64,000 nucleotides of DNA, from contig NZ_QCZE01000001.1 in NCBI RefSeq assembly GCF_003075035.1, forward strand, positions 1,052,602 to 1,116,601, written 5' to 3'. Under the pieces are notes generated by a model. The model did no database searches. It saw nothing but the letters and a program-made list of their open reading frames with translations, and had not been told where the DNA came from. The stretch is from Zobellella maritima. GTDB taxonomy: Bacteria > Pseudomonadota > Gammaproteobacteria > Enterobacterales > Aeromonadaceae. Made by a program: the position numbers and the translations under genes. Positions 48,038 through 57,145 of the stretch are shown one piece after another. How positions within the stretch are numbered: the stretch's first letter is position 1; every line of letters begins with the position of its first letter.

Positions 48038-48061
48038 CCCTGCCTCCGCCCGGAGGCGGGG
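48038..48061. terminator. Hairpin between convergent ycgB and fadR
   Basis: GC-rich stem GCCTCCG / CGGAGGC with a 2-base loop and further C-G pairing outside it, just before the two gene ends meet. There is no strong T-tract, so termination is likely but not certain. Confidence 0.5.
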
Positions 48062-48066
48062 TGACA

Positions 48067-48780
48067 TCAGTTTTGTACCAGACCTTCCGGCATATGCTCA
48101 CGCATTTCATGCCACAGCTTGCCCGAGGCCTTGCCATACTCACGAACCAGGCTCGCCACATCATCGGGGCGCTCGGCATCAGCCAGCTCGGCCAGGGTCA
48201 GATAATAATTTCTTGCCAGCAGGCGGGACTGGGCAGACGAGAAGTAGTAGCGGCCGACCCGGCAATACAGACCCTTGAAGCCATTTAATATCAGTGCATA
48301 GATAGGGTTGCCAGAAGCAAAGGCCAACTGATGATGGAACTCATAATCAAAGGCGGCAAAAGCATAGGCTTCATCATCCAAATCAGCCAGCGGCTGAACA
48401 GCCTCGATGACCTTTTCGGGGGCATTCTTGACCGCGGCACGAATAAAGATACTACTGATATGGGTACGGGCAGACAGCAGTTGCTCAATCAGTTCAGGCA
48501 CCTTTTCTTCGTCCAGACGCGCCAGGGTTTCCAGAATATTCAATCCCGAGGTTTCCCAGAAATTGTTGACCCGGGTTGGTTTGCCATGTTGTATGGTCAA
48601 CCAGCCGTCCCGTGCCAGACGCTGCAGGACTTCCCGCAGGGTTGTTCTGGTGACACCGATTAGCTCAGACAACTCGCGTTCGGCAGGCAATATGGATCCC
48701 GGCGGGAAACGGCTATTCCAGATCGACTCTATGATATATTCTTCTGCGAAACTGGCAGGGCTTTGCGCCTTTATGACCAT
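48067..48780 (-). CDS. fadR: Fatty acid metabolism regulator FadR
   Basis: 237 residues of GntR type. The winged-helix N-terminus has [18 protein letters not shown], then [25 protein letters not shown]. The C-terminal acyl-CoA-binding domain has [15 protein letters not shown]. It represses fad genes and activates fabA/fabB until released by long-chain acyl-CoA. A FadR target, fadD, is present 6 kb away. It is divergent from dsbB. Confidence 0.96.
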   Translation of the reverse strand: MVIKAQSPASFAEEYIIESIWNSRFPPGSILPAERELSELIGVTRTTLREVLQRLARDGWLTIQHGKPTRVNNFWETSGLNILETLARLDEEKVPELIEQLLSARTHISSIFIRAAVKNAPEKVIEAVQPLADLDDEAYAFAAFDYEFHHQLAFASGNPIYALILNGFKGLYCRVGRYYFSSAQSRLLARNYYLTLAELADAERPDDVASLVREYGKASGKLWHEMREHMPEGLVQN

Positions 48781-48919
48781 GTAACCACTCTGTTAAAATT
48801 GTTATGCTTGATAAAATTGGCAACGATAATAACAGAGCGGACCAGTTCCTAACAAGTGCAACCGGGCCGCAAGGCAATTTGACCGTCCGCCGGCACTTCT
48901 TTCTCTATATGGGGTAAGT

Positions 48920-49462
48920 ATGCTGTATTCTTTTTCCCGCTCACGTGTTGCCTGGGCCCTGCTCACCCTGGGCGCCACCCTGTTATTGATAACGGCACTG
49001 TTTTTTCAGTATGTTCAGGGCTATCAGCCCTGTGTGATGTGTGTCTACCAGAGGGCTGCCCTGCTCGGCGTGCTCCTTGCGGGCCTGCTCGGCTGGCTGA
49101 ATCCGGCTCATCTGTGGCTGCGCTCAGGCGCCTTGCTGCTATGGTTGGCCTCATCGGTTGAAGGCTTGCTGCTGGCCCGCGAGCATGTGGGCTATCAGCT
49201 CAATCCGTCCCCTTTCAATGTCTGCACCAGCTTTGCCGAGTTTCCAACCTGGCTACCACTGGATCGCTGGCTCCCCTGGCTGTTCAATCCTACCGGTGAC
49301 TGCGCAAGCATCGACTGGTCCTGGCTCGGCTGGAGCATGCCCCAATGGTTGTTCGGCATCTATGCCCTGCTGACGGGCCTGGCGACGCTGTTTATCCTGA
49401 TACAACTGACAGGCAGGCACAGCGCCAAACGCATCAGGAATTATACCAAACAGATTAAATAA
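48920..49462 (+). CDS. dsbB: Disulfide bond formation protein DsbB
   Basis: 180 residues with four membrane helices. Redox pair CVMC (Cys38, Cys41) with the nearby quinone-associated Arg45, and the second periplasmic pair Cys102 and Cys128. It reoxidises DsbA and passes electrons to quinones. The last codons (YTKQIK and the stop) fall inside copy C of a dispersed repeat, so the C-terminal tail may have been rewritten by that element. Confidence 0.95.
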   Translation: MLYSFSRSRVAWALLTLGATLLLITALFFQYVQGYQPCVMCVYQRAALLGVLLAGLLGWLNPAHLWLRSGALLLWLASSVEGLLLAREHVGYQLNPSPFNVCTSFAEFPTWLPLDRWLPWLFNPTGDCASIDWSWLGWSMPQWLFGIYALLTGLATLFILIQLTGRHSAKRIRNYTKQIK

Positions 49463-49483
49463 TTGATCTATCTGGTTGCTCTG
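49443..49483 (-). repeat. Dispersed repeat, copy C (truncated), overlapping the dsbB stop
   Basis: 41 bases whose reverse complement matches copy A with few differences, including the identical 25-base core. It covers the last six codons and the stop of dsbB. Confidence 0.75.
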
Positions 49484-49916
49484 CACAGGCAGGAGGAGCT
49501 CACAGAGATGCGTTTCCGCGACCTTGACATGCCATGGCCGGAAAATACGCCTGCTGTTCCGGCATTCCCGCCCTCCGGCGGTCGGTTGGCATGTCCGAGC
49601 CCTCAGGGGTAGCTTGCAGCCTGCATCAAGTTGAGACCTGGACCAGACATCCAGTGAATGTGTGCAGCCATCGCCAAACGCAGATGGCCTAAGCTCCTGG
49701 AAGGCGGGTGTTGCCTCTGACTTCGAGTTTGAAAAAGATCAGCTCTCTATTCAAATTGGTATAAGCATCAGCAGCAATGAATAAAGAGGGTATAAAAAGG
49801 AGACGTCAAGCCGTCGCGTCTGGGCTGGTACCTGCCCAGACGCTGGCACATAGCGGCTGCGCGGAGTCGCCCGCTTCTCACGAAAGGATTAGTGTCGGCT
49901 GGTCATAGACCCTGGC
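49463..49916. other. Intergenic region between dsbB and ycgN
   Basis: About 450 bases without a gene between convergent genes. The first 110 bases are made of copy C and the second copy of the 46-base repeat. The remainder shows no recognisable coding or RNA feature. Confidence 0.55.
49527..49572 (+). repeat. 46-base repeat, copy 2
   Basis: 42 of 46 bases match 19952-19997, same orientation. It is found again beside a copy of the ~100-base repeat, here in opposite relative orientation. Confidence 0.75.
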
Positions 49917-50351
49917 TCAGATCGCCCAGGTAACGATATGATCTTCCCAGTCACCGACCTCTGACTCGTGCACCACCTTGCCGCGCACCGACTGGCCGGC
50001 CCTATGCATCGCGCTCTTGGTGCCGGTGCGCAATGGATGCCAGGAAGGCAGGTCTTTACCCTCGGCCAACAGCCGGTAGGCGCAGGTTGAGGGCAGCCAG
50101 TAGTACTCCTCCAGCTTGTCCCGGGTAATCTTCAGGCAGTCGGGCACCCGCTCGAAACGATGGGCATAATCACTACAGGCGCAGGTACGGGTATTGAGCA
50201 GTTCACAGGCAACATTGGTATGCACCAGCTCATCGGTGTCTTCATCGATAAACTTGTTCAGACAGCACTTGCCACAACCGTCGCACAGGGCCTCCCACTC
50301 CTGATCAGACATCTCATCCAGTGATTTGCGATACCAGAAATCAGCCGGCAT
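49917..50351 (-). CDS. ycgN: YcgN family cysteine-cluster protein
   Basis: 144 residues from the ATG at 50351, chosen because GGGTG lies 6 bases before it; a second ATG two codons upstream is possible. The cluster [12 protein letters not shown], with further Cys in [17 protein letters not shown] and PDCLK, suggests a zinc or Fe-S site of the YkgJ/YcgN type. Function unknown. It overlaps the end of ycgM, and the set ycgL-ycgM-ycgN beside minCDE is conserved. Confidence 0.9.
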   Translation of the reverse strand: MPADFWYRKSLDEMSDQEWEALCDGCGKCCLNKFIDEDTDELVHTNVACELLNTRTCACSDYAHRFERVPDCLKITRDKLEEYYWLPSTCAYRLLAEGKDLPSWHPLRTGTKSAMHRAGQSVRGKVVHESEVGDWEDHIVTWAI

Positions 50352-51018
50352 GGGCATCACCCGCAACCCTGGCGGTGAACCGATACTGGCCATCCAGCAC
50401 CATTTCCAGCTCATCCCCCTTGTGCAGCTCGCCAACCCCTTTCGGGGTACCGGTCAATACCACATCGCCCGGATTCAGGGTGAAGCAGCGGCTCATTTCT
50501 GCCAGCAGATGGCCGATTGACCACATCATCATGGAGGTATTACCGGCCTGACGCTCGACCTTGTTGATGGCAAGGGAGAAATCGAGGCGCTGCAGGTCAT
50601 TGAGCACTTCGGGCAAGGCAAAGGGGCTGATCGGGCAGGCGCCGTCGAAGGCCTTGGCCCGTTCCCAGGGCTGGCCATTGGCCTTTAGTTTGTCCTGTAC
50701 ATCGCGCAGCGTCAGATCCAGCGCCAGGCCCACGCCAACCACGGCGTCCAGGGCATGTCCCGGCTCCGCATGGCACAGGTGACGACCGATCAGCAGGGCC
50801 ACTTCCAGCTCATGGTGCACCGCCCCCAGGCCCTCGGGCAAGATCAGCGGCATATCCAATGGCGCCAGGCTGGTGGCCGGCTTGATAAACAGCAGAGGCT
50901 GCTCCGGTACCGGGTTGTTCAATTCGGCCGCATGCTCTTTGTAGCTGCGTCCCACGCAGACCACCTTGCCTATCGCGTAAGGCAAGGGATGGCCATCTAA
51001 ATCGAGATGTTGATACAT
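50341..51018 (-). CDS. ycgM: Fumarylacetoacetate hydrolase family protein (YcgM)
   Basis: 225 residues from the ATG at 51018 ([14 protein letters not shown]) with GGGAG upstream. FAH-fold features: [17 protein letters not shown], metal-binding Glu residues in [19 protein letters not shown] and [10 protein letters not shown]. Members act as acylpyruvases or oxaloacetate decarboxylases; the precise substrate here is unknown. It overlaps ycgN by 11 bases. Confidence 0.92.
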   Translation of the reverse strand: MYQHLDLDGHPLPYAIGKVVCVGRSYKEHAAELNNPVPEQPLLFIKPATSLAPLDMPLILPEGLGAVHHELEVALLIGRHLCHAEPGHALDAVVGVGLALDLTLRDVQDKLKANGQPWERAKAFDGACPISPFALPEVLNDLQRLDFSLAINKVERQAGNTSMMMWSIGHLLAEMSRCFTLNPGDVVLTGTPKGVGELHKGDELEMVLDGQYRFTARVAGDAHAG

Positions 51019-51065
51019 GTCATTTCTCCCGAACGACCACAATCAAGGGCTCGGTTACTATTAGC

Positions 51066-51350
51066 TTAGTCGGCGGAACCGGGTTGTTGTGCAGCCAGGT
51101 GGGCCTTCAACAGGTTTTCCGGCGGCGGTGGCAACTGCAGGTAGTAACCCTGGGTCCGGAGAGACGTGGTCACCTTGCTCAGATCGGCCAGGGCCAATTG
51201 GGTTTTCGTTGCCAGATTGATCAACATCACCAGTTGTGGAGTACCAAAGGTCGCCAGCAAGGGCGCAGGTACGCGCGAGAAGTCGTCGCGCCGCTCAACA
51301 AATAAATACGTTTCCGCCTTTTTGGGGCTTTTATAGACTACACACAACAT
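51066..51350 (-). CDS. ycgL: YcgL domain-containing protein
   Basis: 94 residues starting [20 protein letters not shown], with [13 protein letters not shown] and the C-terminal half [17 protein letters not shown], all typical of the small YcgL family (unknown function). It is divergent from minC, as in E. coli. Confidence 0.95.
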   Translation of the reverse strand: MLCVVYKSPKKAETYLFVERRDDFSRVPAPLLATFGTPQLVMLINLATKTQLALADLSKVTTSLRTQGYYLQLPPPPENLLKAHLAAQQPGSAD

Positions 51351-51455
51351 GGAAATGATTATAATCCGTCGGGTTTATTGCCTCTAGGTGAGGCAAACTA
51401 TAACATCTGGATGACCAATAACAAAAAGGATTGGATCCTCGGGGGATGGCCGCAC

Positions 51456-52139
51456 ATGGCGGAACGCGGAATCGAACTGAAAGGTACCAGCTTTACCTTA
51501 TCGGTGCTTCATATTACAGATAATGATGTGGCTACCGTCGGGCAACAACTGCGCGAAAAGATTGCGCAGGCGCCGGACTTTTTCCGCGCAGCGCCCCTGG
51601 TGGTCAATATTGAAAAATTAACCAAAACAATAGACTTTGCTGCTCTCGCAGGCATTATTAGGGAGTTGGGACTGGTTCCTGTCGGGGTAACGGGCACCAG
51701 AGATGAAACAACGCGTTCCGCCATCAGGACCGCCGGGCTGGCGGTCATGGCTTCCGGTCGGGTTACGCACAACGAGCCCGCCCCAAGCAAGGCGACAACC
51801 ACTGTTCCCCAGACGTCGAACAAGCTACATATCGGCCCCGTCCGCTCCGGACAACAACTCTATGCGCCCAATGGGTCCCTGGTGATCCTGGGCTCGGTCA
51901 GCAATGGCGCCGAACTGATAGCCGACGACAGCATTCATGTTTATGGCCAGTTGCGGGGCCGTGCGGTCGCCGGCGCCAAAGGCAATGAAGCCGCACGTAT
52001 TTATTGTGACCAACTGATGGCTGAACTGGTTTCGGTTGCCGGCCACTACCAGGTTAGCGATGGCTTGCTGGAGCCCTATTGGGAGCAAGCCGTCAGTATT
52101 TCCTTGGCTGGCGGCCAGTTGAAACTGGAAAAGCTTTAA
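51456..52139 (+). CDS. minC: Septum site-determining protein MinC
   Basis: 227 residues from the ATG at 51456 (MAERGIELKGTSFTLSVLHI), with GGGGGA before it; upstream in-frame starts are not supported. An N-terminal FtsZ-inhibiting domain, a linker near 105-120, and a C-terminal beta-helix with the repeated Gly pattern (GSVSNGAELIADDSIHVYGQ) that binds MinD. It blocks Z-rings near the poles. Confidence 0.96.
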   Translation: MAERGIELKGTSFTLSVLHITDNDVATVGQQLREKIAQAPDFFRAAPLVVNIEKLTKTIDFAALAGIIRELGLVPVGVTGTRDETTRSAIRTAGLAVMASGRVTHNEPAPSKATTTVPQTSNKLHIGPVRSGQQLYAPNGSLVILGSVSNGAELIADDSIHVYGQLRGRAVAGAKGNEAARIYCDQLMAELVSVAGHYQVSDGLLEPYWEQAVSISLAGGQLKLEKL

Positions 52140-52163
52140 TTAACGACTTTTAGGGAATTCACT

Positions 52164-52976
52164 ATGGCACGAATCATCGTCGTCACATCCGGCAAAGGTG
52201 GTGTTGGTAAAACCACGTCCAGCGCGGCCATCAGTACCGGTATTGCCAAGCTGGGTCATAAGACCGTCGTTATCGATTTTGATATCGGGCTGCGCAACCT
52301 GGACCTCATCATGGGCTGCGAGCGCCGGGTCGTTTATGATTTCGTCAATGTTATCAATGGCGATGCCAACCTTAACCAGGCCCTGATCCGCGACAAGCGG
52401 GTCGATCAACTCTATATCCTGCCCGCATCACAAACCCGGGACAAAGACGCCCTGACCCGGGACAGCGTGGAAAAGGTACTCAATGATCTGGCCGATATGG
52501 GCTTTGAATACATTATCTGTGATTCTCCCGCCGGTATCGAAACCGGAGCCCTGATGGCGCTCTACTTTGCCGATGAAGCCATCGTCACCACCAACCCGGA
52601 AGTCTCCTCGGTACGCGACTCGGATCGTATCCTGGGCATCCTTTCCTCCAAATCCCGACGGGCGGAAAAGGGCATGGAGCCGATCAAGGAGCACTTGCTG
52701 CTGACCCGCTATGCGCCGGACCGGGTAACCCGTGGAGACATGCTCAGTGTGCAGGATGTTCAGGAAATCCTGTCCATTCCGCTGCTGGGCGTCATCCCGG
52801 AATCCCAGGCGGTGCTCAAGGCCTCCAACTCCGGCGAACCCGTGATCCTCGATCAGGAGTCTGATGCCGGCCAGGCCTATGCCGATGCGGTTGCCCGTCT
52901 GCTGGGCCAGGAGAAAGAATTCCGTTTCCTTCAGGAAGAAAAGAAAGGCTTTTTCAGCCGACTATTTGGGAGTTAA
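52164..52976 (+). CDS. minD: Septum site-determining protein MinD (ATPase)
   Basis: 270 residues. Deviant Walker A GKGGVGKTTSS (10-20) with the signature first Lys; switch region DFDIGLRNLDLIMG; and the C-terminal amphipathic membrane-targeting helix KKGFFSRLFGS. It recruits MinC to the membrane and oscillates with MinE. It lies 24 bases after minC and 3 bases before minE. Confidence 0.98.
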   Translation: MARIIVVTSGKGGVGKTTSSAAISTGIAKLGHKTVVIDFDIGLRNLDLIMGCERRVVYDFVNVINGDANLNQALIRDKRVDQLYILPASQTRDKDALTRDSVEKVLNDLADMGFEYIICDSPAGIETGALMALYFADEAIVTTNPEVSSVRDSDRILGILSSKSRRAEKGMEPIKEHLLLTRYAPDRVTRGDMLSVQDVQEILSIPLLGVIPESQAVLKASNSGEPVILDQESDAGQAYADAVARLLGQEKEFRFLQEEKKGFFSRLFGS

Positions 52977-52979
52977 TAC

Positions 52980-53252
52980 ATGTCTCTACTGGACTATTTT
53001 CGTTCAAAAAGGAACCCAAACAGCGCCAAACTTGCTAAAGAGCGGCTGCAGATCATTGTGGCCCACGAACGTAGCCAACGGGATACCCCTGATTACCTAC
53101 CCCAGATGAAGCAAGATATTCTGGAAGTGATTCGCAAATATGTCGAGATAGATATTGATCAGATATCGGTACAACTGGATCAAAAAGGTGACAACCTGTC
53201 CGTGCTCGAGCTCAATATCATGCTGCCTGAGCCCGAAGAAAAGGCTCAGTAG
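52980..53252 (+). CDS. minE: Cell division topological specificity factor MinE
   Basis: 90 residues. The N-terminal membrane and MinD-binding region is [21 protein letters not shown] with [10 protein letters not shown], followed by the dimerisation domain ([20 protein letters not shown]). It stimulates MinD ATPase and drives pole-to-pole oscillation. Last gene of minCDE. Confidence 0.98.
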   Translation: MSLLDYFRSKRNPNSAKLAKERLQIIVAHERSQRDTPDYLPQMKQDILEVIRKYVEIDIDQISVQLDQKGDNLSVLELNIMLPEPEEKAQ

Positions 53253-53263
53253 CATATTAAACA

Positions 53264-53296
53264 GGAAGAGCAGCCCAATTTGAGTGCTGCTCTTCC
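53264..53296. terminator. Hairpin between convergent minE and rnd
   Basis: Perfect 11-base-pair stem GGAAGAGCAGC / GCTGCTCTTCC with an 11-base loop, positioned between the two stop codons. It lacks a long T-tract on either side. Confidence 0.6.
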
Positions 53297-53306
53297 CGTG
53301 CCGACG

Positions 53307-54401
53307 TTACAGTTTTCCCTGCAGTAATTCCCCACGCCAGCCTTCCAGCAACGCCGGTATCAGGCTGCTGTCTTCCTCCAGGCGCCATTTCCAGCCCAGG
53401 TATTGATGTATCAGCCTTTTCGATGCCACCAGCTCAGCAGGCAAACCCTGGCTTGCGGAGGTCGTCTCGACAATGCCTTTAATCCGTTTCAATTCCGCCT
53501 TATAGCCGGGAAAATCCACCAGCCGTTTAACCGGTTCGGGCCAGCTTTCCGGGTTGGCCAATGCCTCCCTGGTCAGGCGAAGCAAGGTATCCCCATGGCG
53601 CTTGATTTCCATGGGATCCAGCCCCAGCCGACGCAGATCCGACAGGCTTTGGGGCTGACGACTGGCGATTTCACACAGATGGGCTTCCTTGACCACAAAG
53701 TTGACCGCCAGATCGCGCTTCTTCGCCTCGTTCAGACGCCACTCACTGAGCCGTTGCAAGATACCGATGCCTTGCTTATTCAGGGTCCAGGCATTCTTGA
53801 TATCCAGGTAGGCCAGCTCCGCCGGTGTGCTCAGGCTGCGGCGCTTGACCGCCCATTCGCACTCCTGTTCAAACCAGGCAAACAACTGCCGTTGTTCAAG
53901 TCGCTCGCGCAGCTGCTGATAAACCGGGTACAGATAAATGACATCGTCGGCAGCATATTGGAGTTGTTCCGCCGACAGTGGCCTGGCCAGCCAGTCAGTC
54001 CTGGCATGGGCCTTATCCAGGCTCACCCCCAGTGTCTGCTCGACCAGGGCGGCAAACCCCAGCTGGGCACCCAGGCCCAGAAACGCGGCGGCCAGCTGGG
54101 TATCGTGCACCCGCCCGGGCAGGGCGCCGCTTTGATGCTGAAAGAGTTCCAGATCTTCGCCGCCCGCATGGAGCAGGCAAAGTCTTTCCGGATCATGCAG
54201 CAGCTGCCACAAGGGATGTAAATCGGTGACCGCCAGGGGATCCACCAGCACCGTTTGCCGACCGTCATGCAGTTGATAGAGGCCGGGCTTGGCATAAAAG
54301 GTACGGGTACGTACAAATTCGGTATCGACCGCCAATATGGGTGCCTGAGTGGCACAAAATTCGGTCAGGGCGGCATTGTCTGTGATCAGTGTATAGTTCA
54401 T
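53307..54401 (-). CDS. rnd: Ribonuclease D
   Basis: 364 residues from the ATG at 54401 (MNYTLITDNAALTEF). The DEDD-type 3'-5' exonuclease motifs are VDTEFVRTRTFY (ExoI), HDTQLAAAFLG (ExoII region), and YAADDVIYLYPVY (ExoIII with the Tyr). Two HRDC domains follow. It trims the 3' ends of tRNAs and other stable RNAs. It lies downstream of fadD as in many gammaproteobacteria. Confidence 0.95.
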   Translation of the reverse strand: MNYTLITDNAALTEFCATQAPILAVDTEFVRTRTFYAKPGLYQLHDGRQTVLVDPLAVTDLHPLWQLLHDPERLCLLHAGGEDLELFQHQSGALPGRVHDTQLAAAFLGLGAQLGFAALVEQTLGVSLDKAHARTDWLARPLSAEQLQYAADDVIYLYPVYQQLRERLEQRQLFAWFEQECEWAVKRRSLSTPAELAYLDIKNAWTLNKQGIGILQRLSEWRLNEAKKRDLAVNFVVKEAHLCEIASRQPQSLSDLRRLGLDPMEIKRHGDTLLRLTREALANPESWPEPVKRLVDFPGYKAELKRIKGIVETTSASQGLPAELVASKRLIHQYLGWKWRLEEDSSLIPALLEGWRGELLQGKL

Positions 54402-54452
54402 GGGATCTTCTTGCTTGGGCAAAAAAAACCCCGGTTGCCCAGGGCTTTGTTA

Positions 54453-56162
54453 TCAGGCGGCCTCATCTCGTAACTTGCGCCGCAGAATTTTACCGACATT
54501 GGTTTTGGGCAGTTCGTCCCGGAATTCTACCACCTTGGGAACCTTATAGGCAGTCAGATATTGTTTACAATGATCGATCAGGGTCTTTTCATCCAGCTCG
54601 TGGTCCGGCTTCTTCACCACCACCAGCTTGACGCTTTCTCCCGACAGCTCACTGGGCACCCCAACCGCCGCCGCTTCCAGCACGCCCAGGTGCAACATGG
54701 CAACATCTTCTATTTCGTTGGGAAACACATTGAACCCCGAGACCAGTATCATGTCTTTCTTGCGATCAACGATCCTCAGGAAGCCTTGTTCATCCAGGGT
54801 GGCAATATCCCCGGTGCGCAACCAACCGTCGTGAAAGGTGCCCTCCTCTTTGCCGTCCTGTCCCCAGTAACCGCGCATCACCTGAGGCCCCTTCACTTCC
54901 ATCTCACCCGGCGTATGGCTGTAACGGATCCGTTCCCCGGACTCGTCCACCAGCCGCACCTGGGTAGAGCAGACCGGCAGCCCGATGGCGCCGTTGTAAC
55001 CCTCCAGATCATAGGGGCAGACGGTCACCAGGGGGGAGCATTCGGTCAGACCGTACCCTTCCAACAACCGGCAACCAGTGATGGTCTGCCACTGCTCGGC
55101 AACCACCCGCTGCACCGACATACCGCCGCCTATGGTAAGCTTCAGGGACTTGAAGTCATGCCGTTGAAATTCCTTATTATTCACCAGGGCATTAAACAGG
55201 GTATTAACCCCGGTAATACAGGTGAAGGCGTAGCCCGTCAGGGATTTGACCAGGGCGGGAATATCCCGGGGATTGGTGATCAGCAGGTTCTCCGCTCCCA
55301 GACGCAGAAACAGCAGGCCGTTTACCGTCAGCGCAAACACATGATACAGGGGCAAGGCCGTCACCACCTTTTCTGCCCCGGGCTCCAGCATGGGCCCATA
55401 GACCCCCAGGCATTGTTCAACATTGGCCAGCATATTGCGATGACTGAGCATGGCCCCTTTCGACAGCCCCGTGGTGCCCCCCGTATATTGCAAAAATGCC
55501 AGGCTGTCGCCGTCAAGCTCGGGGCGCCGGTAGGTCATGGCCTCGCCCCTGGCCAGGGCCCGGCGATAGCCAATGGCGGCGGGCAACTCATAGGCCGGCA
55601 CCATCTTTTTGAGGTACTTGACCACAAGATTAAGCAGGCCACCTTTCACCTGCCCCAGATGATCGCCCATGCGGGTCAGGATGACATTGTCGACCCGGAC
55701 CTCTTGCATCGCTTCGATCAGAGTGCCGGCGAAGTTCTCCAGGAGGACGATGGTGCCGGCACCGGAATCCTTTAGCTGATGTGCCAGCTCCCGCGAGGTA
55801 TACAGAGGGTTGACATTGACGACCACCAGGCCGGCACGCAGGGCTCCGAACAGACAGACCGGATATTGCAACAGATTGGGCATCATCAGGGCAATACGCT
55901 CTCCCGGCTGCAATTTCAGCCCCTGCTGCAGGTAGGCCGCAAAATGACGGGACAGCCGATCCAGCTCGCGGTAACTCATGGCCCGGCCAAAGTTGCGGTA
56001 GGCGGGGTTATCGGCAAAGTCCGTGACACTCTGCTCAAACATGGCCACGAGCGAGCCGAACCTGTCCGGGTCTATCTCCGCGGGCACCCCCTGGGGATAA
56101 CGCTTCAACCAGGGGGTGTCAGACAGTAAAGTAGGCTGGGGGTTGGGCAGCTGTTGTTCCAT
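54453..56162 (-). CDS. fadD: Long-chain fatty acid-CoA ligase FadD
   Basis: 569 residues from the ATG at 56162, with GGAG 6 bases before it; an in-frame TTG five codons upstream is less likely. Adenylation motifs: [44 protein letters not shown] and [15 protein letters not shown]. It activates imported fatty acids to acyl-CoA. Upstream is a palindromic AT-rich region that includes a stretch resembling a FadR site. Confidence 0.96.
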   Translation of the reverse strand: MEQQLPNPQPTLLSDTPWLKRYPQGVPAEIDPDRFGSLVAMFEQSVTDFADNPAYRNFGRAMSYRELDRLSRHFAAYLQQGLKLQPGERIALMMPNLLQYPVCLFGALRAGLVVVNVNPLYTSRELAHQLKDSGAGTIVLLENFAGTLIEAMQEVRVDNVILTRMGDHLGQVKGGLLNLVVKYLKKMVPAYELPAAIGYRRALARGEAMTYRRPELDGDSLAFLQYTGGTTGLSKGAMLSHRNMLANVEQCLGVYGPMLEPGAEKVVTALPLYHVFALTVNGLLFLRLGAENLLITNPRDIPALVKSLTGYAFTCITGVNTLFNALVNNKEFQRHDFKSLKLTIGGGMSVQRVVAEQWQTITGCRLLEGYGLTECSPLVTVCPYDLEGYNGAIGLPVCSTQVRLVDESGERIRYSHTPGEMEVKGPQVMRGYWGQDGKEEGTFHDGWLRTGDIATLDEQGFLRIVDRKKDMILVSGFNVFPNEIEDVAMLHLGVLEAAAVGVPSELSGESVKLVVVKKPDHELDEKTLIDHCKQYLTAYKVPKVVEFRDELPKTNVGKILRRKLRDEAA

Positions 56163-56190
56163 CAGGCTCTCCGGCAAGGTGCAGGCGGGT

Positions 56191-56276
56191 ATTTAATCAA
56201 CCGTTTAAATCAACTGTTCTAAATCAAACATATCGCTACCGACCGTTAATATCAACAGATGTTAACGATATGTTTG
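56191..56276 (-). promoter_or_regulatory. Palindromic control region upstream of fadD
   Basis: A perfect 11-base inverted repeat CAAACATATCG (56225-56235) / CGATATGTTTG (56266-56276) with a 30-base interval. Inside it, on the fadD strand, AACGGTCGGTAGC partly resembles a FadR operator. Three ATCAA repeats spaced 13-14 bases (56196, 56209, 56223) lie between the palindrome and the gene. Assignment to FadR is inference. Confidence 0.5.
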
Positions 56277-56288
56277 TTTCGGCTGTGG

Positions 56289-56447
56289 TTACCGCCGACG
56301 TCTATGCCAGTTCCGCAGGCGCCGCTGCCGCTGCTGCAGACGCCGCCGTCGATAATAAGACACTCTGTGGTGGGGACGCTGGGGAAAAAGCAGCTCCGGC
56401 ATGTCCTGCTCCAACAGAGACCGGCGTTCCGGTTTATCCGCCACCAT
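56289..56447 (-). CDS. Unrecognised 52-residue arginine-rich small protein (possible)
   Basis: An ATG-initiated frame of 52 codons begins 4 bases after the tsaB stop and lies between tsaB and fadD in the same direction. It starts MVADKPERRSLLEQDMPELL and ends in a strongly basic tail containing RRRRLQQRQRRLRNWHRRRR. No Shine-Dalgarno sequence is clear; it could rely on coupling to tsaB. No family is recognised. The Arg run comes from CGG/CGC codons, so chance reading of GC-rich DNA is possible. The opposite strand has an Ala-rich 91-codon frame that looks less likely. Confidence 0.4.
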   Translation of the reverse strand: MVADKPERRSLLEQDMPELLFPQRPHHRVSYYRRRRLQQRQRRLRNWHRRRR

Positions 56448-56451
56448 CCGT

Positions 56452-57138
56452 CTATTCTCGGCCCGGCAGCTTTTTCCAGGTGACCTTGTCCCGCAAATAC
56501 ACGGGCTGGGCCTGGGCCGCCGTTACGCCGAGACCCGCCGCATGATCCCGGAGGGCTTGCGGCATCAGATCACGGGCCTCGGGGAAAGGTACCGTCTCAC
56601 AGACAGCGTCTACGCGGGAGGCCAGTTGGGGATAGCTGACAAAACCACTGCCTGTTCCCTGTTGCCAGCGTGCTGCCGTCGTGGCCTCGAGGTAATCGGC
56701 GGGACTGATGACCTGTTCGGCTTCCGCCAGGGTCATCACCCCCTGCTCCAGATCATATCCCCCCACATAAATTTCTCCCATACGGGCATCGATACAGGCC
56801 AGCGCCCGGGTACAGCCGGTTGCCCGGTGCGCCCCCTGGGCCAGCGCCTGCAGGTTGGAAACCCCGTACAGGGGCAGATCGGCACCAAAGGCCAGTCCCT
56901 GGGCAATACCGATGGTAATGCGCACCCCGGTAAAGGAGCCGGGCCCCCGGGCGAAGGCCAGGCCATCCAGCTGGCTTAGTTGCATACCTGCTTCGGCCAA
57001 CAGCTCGGAGACCATGGGCAAAATCAGATCCGTATGGCCGCGTGGCGCCACCTGATAACGGCACGACAGCGCCCCGTCTACCCATAAGGCGGCGGAGCAG
57101 GCTTCGGTGGCGGTATCAATGGCCAGCAATCGGGTCAT
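56452..57138 (-). CDS. tsaB: tRNA threonylcarbamoyladenosine biosynthesis protein TsaB
   Basis: 228 residues of ASKHA fold, starting MTRLLAIDTATEACSAALW, with HTDLILPMVSELLAEAG and FARGPGSFTGVRITIGIAQG. TsaB is the scaffold partner of TsaD and TsaE in making t6A37 in ANN-decoding tRNAs. It starts 7 bases after the yoaA stop. Confidence 0.96.
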   Translation of the reverse strand: MTRLLAIDTATEACSAALWVDGALSCRYQVAPRGHTDLILPMVSELLAEAGMQLSQLDGLAFARGPGSFTGVRITIGIAQGLAFGADLPLYGVSNLQALAQGAHRATGCTRALACIDARMGEIYVGGYDLEQGVMTLAEAEQVISPADYLEATTAARWQQGTGSGFVSYPQLASRVDAVCETVPFPEARDLMPQALRDHAAGLGVTAAQAQPVYLRDKVTWKKLPGRE

Positions 57139-57145
57139 CTTGTTC

